Shown here one piece after another: positions 5,997 through 10,462 of a stretch of DNA of 10,462 nt (position 1 is the first letter of the stretch; every line of letters starts with the position of its first letter). This stretch comes from Bacillota bacterium (GTDB lineage: Bacteria; Bacillota; Clostridia; Lachnospirales; Lachnospiraceae), in the NCBI GenBank assembly GCA_023389295.1, contig JAEWEO010000157.1, positions 1 to 10,462 on the forward strand. The letters are read 5' to 3'. The notes under the pieces are model-generated. The model saw only the letters and a list, made by a program, of their open reading frames with translations, searched no databases and had not been told where the DNA came from. Both the position numbers and the translations under genes were made by a program.

Positions 5997-7532
5997 ATGG
6001 AAGGTGAAAATGTGGGAGATATAATTTTAAGTATGAAAGACATTGATAAATCATTTGTTGGTGTTCATGCTTTGAATCATGTGAATTTTGACCTGAAATA
6101 TGGTGAGGTTCATGCTCTTATGGGGGAAAATGGTGCCGGTAAATCCACATTGATGAAAGTACTAACAGGTATCTATGCAAAGGATTCAGGTACTATTGTC
6201 TATGAAGGAAATATAGTAGAATTCACTAGTCCGAAAGATGCTCAAGATGTAGGTATCTCGATTGTTCATCAAGAGTTAAATATGATGAATCATTTGACCG
6301 TGGCTCAGAACATTTTTATTGGTAGAGAGTTTATGAAGGGCAAATTAATTAATGATAAAAAAATGAATGAAGAAGCTTCGAAGCTTTTTCAGAGAATGAA
6401 TATCGACATAGACCCAACAGAAATCATGGGAAATCTTACGGTAGGTAAGCAGCAAATGTGTGAAATTGCAAAATCCATCTCAAAGGATTCAAAATTAATC
6501 GTTTTTGATGAGCCGACGGCAGCACTTACAGACTCTGAGATTGAAGAACTATTTAAAATAATACGAGATTTAAAGGCTGCGAAAATAGGTATTATCTACA
6601 TATCACATCGAATGGATGAAATTAAAGTAATTACAGACCGCGTTACTGTTATGAGAGACGGAGAATATGTTGGGACATTAATTACAAAAGACTGTAGTAA
6701 AGATGACATCATCAATATGATGGTAGGGCGAGTTATTTATGAAGAACCAAAGCAAAAATCGAATGTAGCAAAAGATGCATCCATTGTACTAAGTGTTAGA
6801 AATTTGAATGCAGGAAAACTTGTTAAAAATATAAGCTTTGATTTAAAGAAGGGGGAAATATTAGGCCTTTCCGGTTTAATGGGTGCAGGAAGAACAGAAA
6901 CTGTGCGTGCAATCTTTGGAGCAGATAAAGTTGATAGTGGTGAAATCTATGTGAATGGAGAGAAGATAGAGATTAAATCTCCACAGGATGCTGTAAATGC
7001 CGGAATTGGTTATCTGTCAGAGGATAGAAAGCGATTTGGGGTAATTGTTGACAAAAAGGTAGTAGAAAATTGTACTCTACCATCACTCGAGATGTTTTCA
7101 AAATCTGGTTTTGTTAATACAAGCGAAGAGGAGTCGGCGGCAGAAGAATATGTCACATCGTTAAAAATCAAGACACCGGATGTAAATACAGCATTAGTTA
7201 ATCTTTCCGGTGGAAATCAGCAGAAGGTAGTTATTGCGAAATGGTTAATTAGAAATAGTGATATCTTAATCTTTGATGAACCAACCAGAGGTATTGATGT
7301 AGGTGCAAAAAGTGAAATTTATCATTTGATGAATCAATTAGTAGCACAAGGAAAGTCAATCATTATGATTTCTTCTGAGCTTCCTGAAATACTTAGAATG
7401 AGCGACCGTATTATTGTAATGTGTGAAGGAAGAATAACGGATGAAATACCAATCGAGAAAGCAACACAGGAAAACATAATGCAAGCTGCAACAATGAGAA
7501 ATGAAACGGGAGGAATTAAAGATGTCAAATAA
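5997..7532 (+). CDS. Sugar ABC transporter ATP-binding protein, RbsA/XylG/MglA type
   Basis: A 511-residue peripheral ATPase with two fused nucleotide-binding domains, the normal size for CUT2 (ribose, xylose, galactose type) importers. Domain 1 has Walker A GENGAGKST (43-51), signature LTVGKQQM (from 147), Walker B FDEP with D171-E172, and the switch H204 (YISHRMDE). Domain 2 has the degenerate P-loop GLMGAGRTE (293-301) that is usual in this family, signature LSGGNQQK (403-410) and Walker B D427-E428 (FDEPTRGID). The start ATG 5997 follows AGGAG at 5986-5990; a second AGAGGAG copy lies nine bases further upstream. The gene overlaps the permease start by 11 nt, indicating translational coupling. 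It powers uptake of a monosaccharide through the permease. The substrate cannot be read from the ATPase. Confidence 0.95.
   Translation: MEGENVGDIILSMKDIDKSFVGVHALNHVNFDLKYGEVHALMGENGAGKSTLMKVLTGIYAKDSGTIVYEGNIVEFTSPKDAQDVGISIVHQELNMMNHLTVAQNIFIGREFMKGKLINDKKMNEEASKLFQRMNIDIDPTEIMGNLTVGKQQMCEIAKSISKDSKLIVFDEPTAALTDSEIEELFKIIRDLKAAKIGIIYISHRMDEIKVITDRVTVMRDGEYVGTLITKDCSKDDIINMMVGRVIYEEPKQKSNVAKDASIVLSVRNLNAGKLVKNISFDLKKGEILGLSGLMGAGRTETVRAIFGADKVDSGEIYVNGEKIEIKSPQDAVNAGIGYLSEDRKRFGVIVDKKVVENCTLPSLEMFSKSGFVNTSEEESAAEEYVTSLKIKTPDVNTALVNLSGGNQQKVVIAKWLIRNSDILIFDEPTRGIDVGAKSEIYHLMNQLVAQGKSIIMISSELPEILRMSDRIIVMCEGRITDEIPIEKATQENIMQAATMRNETGGIKDVK
7508..7524 (+). promoter_or_regulatory. Ribosome binding site fixing the permease start at 7522
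   Basis: GGGAGG (7508-7513) is eight bases before ATG 7522. The alternative in-frame ATG at 7501 lies before this site, has no ribosome binding site of its own and would add seven polar residues. The 7522 start is therefore chosen. Confidence 0.8.
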
Positions 7533-8553
7533 AGCAGGTGTTGAAAAAAAGAAGAATATACTACTCAATAATCCAATTATAAAAGCAATTGGTACGCAAC
7601 GGGCCATAGCACTTGTAGCATTAATCGTATTATTTGCGTTCTTTTGCATCGCTAGTCCCTCTTTTCGGCAATACAGCACATTTGTAAGTATTTTAGATGC
7701 CTCCTACTATATTGGGTTAATGGCAATCGGTGTTACCTTTGCAATTATCACAGGAGGAATTGACTTATCGATTGGTACTGTACTTGTTTGCTCCTCACTA
7801 ATCTCAGGAACCCTTGCGACAAAGTATAATCTTCCTCTTTATCTATGCTTAATAATTGCTGTATTGATTGGTAGTTTATTTGGACTTTGTAATGGATTAA
7901 TGGTATCCATAATGGGATTACCACCCTTCATTGCTTCCCTAGGTACCATGATGATTTCAAAAGGTTTTGGGTCTATATTTACAAAAGCGCAAAGTATTTC
8001 TTGGCCTCAAGCATCTCAAGAGGGAGGTTGGTTTAGAAATATTTTTAAAATTAACATCGCCACGAGTAATGGGAATATTATGATCCCCACCGGTTTCATT
8101 CTGTTGATTGTTTTGGCTGTTATCATGGCAATTGTGTTAAATAAGACAAGAACAGGTCGATACATAATTTCACTAGGAAGCAATAAAGAGGCAACAAGAC
8201 TTTCCGGTGTAAACGTAAAAAAATATGAAACCTTAGCCTTTGTATTTAGTGGAACATTTGCAGGAATTGCAGGTGTAGCATATGCAGCAATCTACTCCAC
8301 CTTATTACCAGGTAATGGTGGCGGAATGGAATTGGATGCGATTGCTGGTGTTGTAATCGGTGGAACTTCCATGAGCGGTGGATATGGAACCATTGCTGGA
8401 ACCTTAATTGGTGTATTTATTATGTCAATCTTAAAAACAGGCTTACCATTCATTGGACTTCAAAATCAGTATCAGCAATTTATTACCGGATTTGTTTTAA
8501 TCATTGCAGTATTCGCAGATGTAGCTAATAGAAGGAAACATAGTGGTAAGTAG
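7522..8553 (+). CDS. Sugar ABC transporter permease, RbsC type
   Basis: A 343-residue multi-spanning membrane protein of the BPD_transp_2 family (RbsC, XylH, MglC), with about eight to ten hydrophobic segments starting near AIALVALIVLFAFFC. Hallmarks are TGGIDLSIGTV after the second or third helix, and the cytoplasmic coupling loop SLGSNKEATRLSGVNVKKYE, which docks on the ATPase. The glycine-rich DAIAGVVIGGTSMSGGYGTIAG follows. It forms the membrane channel, normally as a homodimer, with the ATPase encoded just before and the lipoprotein binding protein just after. Start 7522 is supported by GGGAGG; the ATPase reading frame ends inside this gene. Its TAG stop codon (8551-8553) is itself part of a heptamer tandem repeat. 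Substrate inferred only as a monosaccharide or similar small polyol. Confidence 0.94.
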   Translation: MSNKAGVEKKKNILLNNPIIKAIGTQRAIALVALIVLFAFFCIASPSFRQYSTFVSILDASYYIGLMAIGVTFAIITGGIDLSIGTVLVCSSLISGTLATKYNLPLYLCLIIAVLIGSLFGLCNGLMVSIMGLPPFIASLGTMMISKGFGSIFTKAQSISWPQASQEGGWFRNIFKINIATSNGNIMIPTGFILLIVLAVIMAIVLNKTRTGRYIISLGSNKEATRLSGVNVKKYETLAFVFSGTFAGIAGVAYAAIYSTLLPGNGGGMELDAIAGVVIGGTSMSGGYGTIAGTLIGVFIMSILKTGLPFIGLQNQYQQFITGFVLIIAVFADVANRRKHSGK

Positions 8554-8587
8554 TAAGTATTAAACAGTAAGTAGTAAGCAGTAACCA
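8546..8587 (+). repeat. Heptamer tandem array (GTAAGTA, six units) across the permease stop
   Basis: Six consecutive 7-bp units run without a gap: GTAAGTA at 8546, 8553 and 8567, with variants TTAAACA (8560), GTAAGCA (8574) and GTAACCA (8581). The first unit contains the last permease codons and the stop TAG straddles units 1 and 2. The 12-mer GTAAGTAGTAAG therefore occurs twice, 21 bp apart. No protein-coding role is apparent beyond the stop. Confidence 0.85.
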
Positions 8588-8588
8588 G

Positions 8589-8613
8589 ATTATAACCCAA
8601 AGGGGTTAATAAT
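8589..8613 (+). promoter_or_regulatory. Intercistronic hairpin before the binding-protein gene
   Basis: TAACCC (8593-8598) pairs with GGGTTA (8603-8608) around loop AAAG, and ATTA/TAAT can extend the stem across a single bulge (8589-8613). No T-run follows, so it is not an obvious terminator. It lies 14 nt before the GGGAGG ribosome binding site (8627-8632) of the binding-protein gene and could protect or set the 5' end of a processed transcript. Confidence 0.45.
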
Positions 8614-8640
8614 AAAATATTCTTATGGGAGGATTTCATT

Positions 8641-9777
8641 ATGAAGAAAAAGTTTTTTAGTTTAGTACTAACAGTAGCAATGGTTACATCCCTTTTAGCA
8701 GGATGTAAGTCTACAACGTCTTCCGATGCACCTGCAACCGATGACACCAAAACAAGCACAGAGACAAACGATGCAGCAAAAGATACTACAGATACTTCTA
8801 CATCAGATAATGGAGATATGCTGATTTACTTAGTATCAAAGGGTTTCCAACATCAGTATTGGCAAGCAGTATACCAAGGGGCTCAAGAAGCAGCGGACAC
8901 ATTAGGTGTTAAAATGGAAATGGTTGGACCGGCAACAGAGAGTGATATTGCAGATCAAGTACAGATGCTAAATAATGCAATTAATTTAAAACCAGCAGCA
9001 ATCGGTTTGGCAGCGCTTGATACAGAAGCTTGTTTGGATCTAATTAAAACAGCTATGGATAATAAAATCCCGATCATCGGCTTTGACTCTGGTGTTCCAA
9101 ATGCTCCAGAAGGTGCAGTATTTGCAAATGCTTCCACAGATAATTATGCAGCTGGTGAACTAGCAGCAGAAGAAACCTATAAATTAATTGAAGCTAAGAT
9201 TACAGGAGCAACAAGTGTAGTAAGAATTGGCGTTATGTCACAAGATGCTACTTCTGAATCAATTGTAAACCGTGGTAAAGGCTTTATTGATAAGATGAAA
9301 GCATTGGTAGAGGCTACTGGTAAAAAAGTATCTGTTGAAGGACATGATAAATTTGCTGCAAAAGTAGATGGCGCAGACGTTATTATTGATGTAGCAGTAC
9401 CTGCAGCAGTTACTGCAGAAGCATCCTTAACAGATGGTATGAATTTATTAAATAAAACGGATATTATTGCAATATATGGCTCAAATCAACATTCAGGAGA
9501 AGCATTAGTAAATGCGAATGCTAACTTAAATAAACTTGGTAAAGACGGCGTTATCGGTATTGCTTTTGACTCTGGTGTTGTTATCAAAGGTGCTGTTAAA
9601 GATGGTACATTATCTGGTGCAGTAACTCAAGATCCTCTTTCTATTGGGCGTAAGACAGTTGAATTAGCTGTTGCAGCTGCAAAGGGTGAAGCTGTTGCGG
9701 ATGTGGACACAGGTTGTCAATGGTATACATCAGAAAATATGGATGATCCTAAGATTGCTCCTAACCTTTATGATTAA
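8641..9777 (+). CDS. Sugar ABC transporter substrate-binding lipoprotein, RbsB-like
   Basis: A 378-residue extracellular binding protein of the Peripla_BP_4 family. A lipoprotein signal peptide (residues 1-21, KKK then a hydrophobic core) ends in lipobox LLAGC with Cys22 as the lipidation site. A Thr/Ser/Asp/Ala-rich linker (about 23-58) follows, then the two-lobed domain. Landmarks are LIYLVSKGFQHQYWQAVYQGAQEAADTLGV (given here only in part as GFQHQYWQAVYQG), KPAAIGLAALDT, IPIIGFDSG, and GVIGIAFDSG in the second lobe. The aromatic HQYW near the first strand is a plausible ligand contact. It delivers sugar to the permease encoded upstream. The order ATPase-permease-binding protein puts the most abundantly needed subunit last, after a hairpin and a repeat array, with its own strong GGGAGG site. 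It is clearly distinct from the anchored binding protein at 4855, which lacks a lipobox. Confidence 0.94.
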   Translation: MKKKFFSLVLTVAMVTSLLAGCKSTTSSDAPATDDTKTSTETNDAAKDTTDTSTSDNGDMLIYLVSKGFQHQYWQAVYQGAQEAADTLGVKMEMVGPATESDIADQVQMLNNAINLKPAAIGLAALDTEACLDLIKTAMDNKIPIIGFDSGVPNAPEGAVFANASTDNYAAGELAAEETYKLIEAKITGATSVVRIGVMSQDATSESIVNRGKGFIDKMKALVEATGKKVSVEGHDKFAAKVDGADVIIDVAVPAAVTAEASLTDGMNLLNKTDIIAIYGSNQHSGEALVNANANLNKLGKDGVIGIAFDSGVVIKGAVKDGTLSGAVTQDPLSIGRKTVELAVAAAKGEAVADVDTGCQWYTSENMDDPKIAPNLYD

Positions 9778-9802
9778 GATGAGTACTTTGCTAATCAGTA
9801 GA

Positions 9803-9914
9803 AAATAGAGAAATAGTAAAATAGAGAATTAGTAAATAGAGAATTAGTAAAAATAGTAAAATAGTAAAATGGTAAAATGTTGAAATATTAAAATAGTGAA
9901 TTAGTATAATAGTG
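9803..9914 (+). repeat. Octamer tandem array, consensus AAATAGTA, about 14 units
   Basis: Units of 8 bp follow each other almost in perfect register. Between 9851 and 9914 eight units run without any gap (for example AAATAGTA at 9851 and 9859, AAATGGTA at 9867, AAATAGTG at 9891). Upstream, from 9803, AAATAGAG, AAATAGTA and AATTAGTA alternate, with one 7-bp unit and one extra A; this includes an exact tandem 15-mer ATAGAGAATTAGTAA at 9821 and 9836. The strand is strongly A/G over T/C. Units diverge, so the array is old or under weak constraint. Confidence 0.85.
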
Positions 9915-9936
9915 AATAGTAAAGACGAAGAAATTA

Positions 9937-9978
9937 AATGAATGGGAATCAAGAGCAAAGACTTGGTTCCCATTTATT
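9937..9978 (+). terminator. Terminator-like hairpin after the transporter operon
   Basis: Positions 9937-9953 pair with 9962-9978 over 17 bp including two G-U pairs; the core AATGGGAA (9941-9948) matches TTCCCATT (9967-9974). The loop is AGCAAAGA. The downstream arm ends in ATTTATT rather than a clean T-run, and operator 1 of the aldolase promoter starts directly after it. It is the only candidate terminator for the transporter transcript before the aldolase promoter. Confidence 0.65.
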
Positions 9979-9998
9979 AAACCGAAACGTTTCAGAAA
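9979..9998. promoter_or_regulatory. LacI-family-type operator 1, upstream of the aldolase promoter
   Basis: AAACCGAAACGTTTCAGAAA contains the perfect 10-bp palindrome GAAACGTTTC (9984-9993) centred on CG, the usual centre of LacI/GalR-family sites. It shares 15 identical bases (AAACCGAAACGTTTC) with operator 2. It is a poor match to the CcpA cre consensus because the outer TG and CA are missing. It lies just upstream of the -35 box. Confidence 0.75.
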
Positions 9999-10003
9999 AG
10001 TCA

Positions 10004-10032
10004 TTGACATTTCTTCTGTTATTGCATAATAT
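10004..10032 (+). promoter_or_regulatory. Sigma-A promoter of the aldolase gene
   Basis: A consensus -35 TTGACA (10004-10009) and -10 TAATAT (10027-10032) are separated by exactly 17 bp. Transcription would start near 10039. A TATAAT at 10030-10035 is at a poor distance (20 bp). The promoter lies between two operators, so it should be strong when they are unoccupied. Confidence 0.8.
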
Positions 10033-10041
10033 AATAATATA

Positions 10042-10061
10042 AAACCGAAACGTTTCTGTTT
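10042..10061. promoter_or_regulatory. LacI-family-type operator 2, just downstream of the start site
   Basis: AAACCGAAACGTTTCTGTTT is a 20-bp palindrome with a single mismatched pair (positions 5 and 16) around GAAACGTTTC (10047-10056). Its place at about +3 to +22 suits direct blocking of transcription. Its centre is 63 bp from that of operator 1, six turns of B-DNA. The cognate repressor is not encoded in the window. Confidence 0.78.
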
Positions 10062-10083
10062 AAACAAAGAAGGAGGAATATTT

Positions 10084-10462
10084 ATGCCGCTAGTTACATC
10101 AGAAAGAATGCTACTAGATGCCCAAAAGGGTGGATACGCAGTAGGGGCATTTAATGTGGAGAATATGGAGATGGTTAAGGCAGTTATTCTGGCAGCTGAA
10201 CAATTAAAGGCGCCAGTTATATTGCAGACTACCCCATCCACCGTTAAATATGGAAGTTTAAAAACTTATTATTCGAATGTCAGGGCCGCAGCGGAAGAAA
10301 CAGAGGTACCGGTTGCATTACATTTAGATCATGGTAGTAGCTTTGATTTAGCAGTAAAAGCAATTAAAGAGGGATATACATCAATTATGATTGATGGTTC
10401 TCATTACAGTTTCGAAGATAATATTACTTTGACAAGAAGAGTGGTTGAGGTTGCAAAACCGA
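10084..10462 (+). CDS. Class II ketose-bisphosphate aldolase, FbaA/GatY/KbaY type (3' part missing)
   Basis: The first 126 codons of a zinc-dependent class II aldolase; the usual family length is about 280-310 residues, so well under half is present. The enzyme cleaves fructose- or tagatose-1,6-bisphosphate to dihydroxyacetone phosphate and glyceraldehyde 3-phosphate in the cytoplasm. The N-terminus shows GGYAVGAFNVENMEM (16-30) and APVILQTTPSTVKYG. HLDHGSS follows, with D82 (catalytic acid) and H83 (zinc ligand) at the positions known in GatY, then IMIDGSH. The later zinc ligands lie beyond the window. The start is fixed by AAGGAGG (10070-10076), seven bases before the ATG. It has its own promoter with two operators, so its control differs from that of the transporter. 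Lying directly after a sugar importer, it probably serves the same sugar's breakdown. Fructose versus tagatose bisphosphate, or an IolJ-like substrate, cannot be decided. Confidence 0.93.
   Translation, partial: MPLVTSERMLLDAQKGGYAVGAFNVENMEMVKAVILAAEQLKAPVILQTTPSTVKYGSLKTYYSNVRAAAEETEVPVALHLDHGSSFDLAVKAIKEGYTSIMIDGSHYSFEDNITLTRRVVEVAKP

Larger units (their letters stand above)
9778..10083. other. 306-bp intergenic region: octamer array, terminator, controlled promoter
   Basis: No gene is supported here. The first part is an AT-rich octamer tandem array (9803-9914 or slightly beyond). The middle is a terminator-like hairpin (9937-9978). The last hundred bases carry a strong promoter bracketed by two matching palindromic operators, and the ribosome binding site of the aldolase. 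Open frames on the opposite strand across this stretch come from the repeat and have no ribosome binding site. Confidence 0.8.

Noticed and set aside
6873..6899. Degenerate second P-loop (GLMGAGRTE) as a sign of a damaged ATPase
   Set aside because: This form is normal for the second domain of RbsA/MglA/XylG-type ATPases.
7501..7521. Earlier permease start at ATG 7501
   Set aside because: It precedes the GGGAGG site and has none of its own; 7522 is correctly spaced.
7356..7679. Opposite-strand open frame across the ATPase-permease junction
   Set aside because: It lies fully over two well-supported genes, with no ribosome binding site or recognisable domain.
9803..9922. Possible CRISPR array
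   Set aside because: The repeat is 8 bp, contiguous and degenerate, with no spacers of constant length.
9791..9973. Opposite-strand 60-residue hydrophobic open frame that could be read as a small membrane protein
   Set aside because: It is the reverse of the octamer array; the T-rich complement automatically gives Leu/Ile/Phe/Tyr-rich text. There is no ribosome binding site before its ATG.
9979..10061. CcpA cre sites at the aldolase promoter
   Set aside because: Aligned on the central CG, the outer TG and CA of the cre consensus are missing in both copies; a more specific LacI-family operator fits better.

Overview
The window is AT-rich, with strong AGGAGG-type ribosome binding sites, long perfect Rho-independent terminators and lipoprotein-type solute binding. 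It also carries a YesN/YesM-style two-component pair. Together these point to a low-GC Gram-positive anaerobe, most likely a clostridial or Lachnospiraceae-type Firmicute. The lineage is an inference from gene style; no marker gene is present. All recognised genes lie on the + strand.

Layout: (1) Positions 1-75 are an open frame that looks like the 3' end of a membrane protein, followed by a hairpin at 147-186. (2) 225-1058 encodes a stand-alone class I SAM-dependent methyltransferase, closed by a perfect 21-bp terminator hairpin (1133-1180). (3) A 390-bp gap contains that terminator, a cluster of overlapping small palindromes and a weak promoter candidate. (4) 1449-5859 is a tightly packed sensory operon: a YesN-type AraC response regulator, a YesM-type histidine kinase with a Cache-like outer domain (TTG start), and a membrane-anchored sugar-binding protein without a lipobox. 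Gaps are only 3-4 nt, and the operon ends in a perfect 18-bp terminator hairpin. (5) 5997-9777 is a CUT2/ribose-type ABC transporter in the order ATPase (RbsA-like), permease (RbsC-like), lipoprotein binding protein. (6) 9778-10083 holds an octamer tandem array, a terminator-like hairpin, and a sigma-A promoter flanked by two near-identical LacI-family-type operators 63 bp apart. (7) 10084 to the window end is the first 126 codons of a class II ketose-bisphosphate aldolase (FbaA/GatY/KbaY type).

Inferred logic: an extracellular sugar is detected by the anchored binding protein and/or the kinase Cache domain. The kinase phosphorylates the AraC-type regulator, which switches on the downstream transporter from its own short promoter region. 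This resembles the clostridial XylFII-LytS-YesN three-component arrangement. The imported sugar probably ends as a ketose bisphosphate cleaved by the aldolase, which appears to be under separate, probably LacI-family, repression. The sugar itself cannot be named from this sequence.

The least ordinary features are the kinase-associated anchored binding protein, the phased double operator, and short-period tandem arrays on both sides of the transporter binding-protein gene. One array is a heptamer that swallows the permease stop codon; the other is an octamer.
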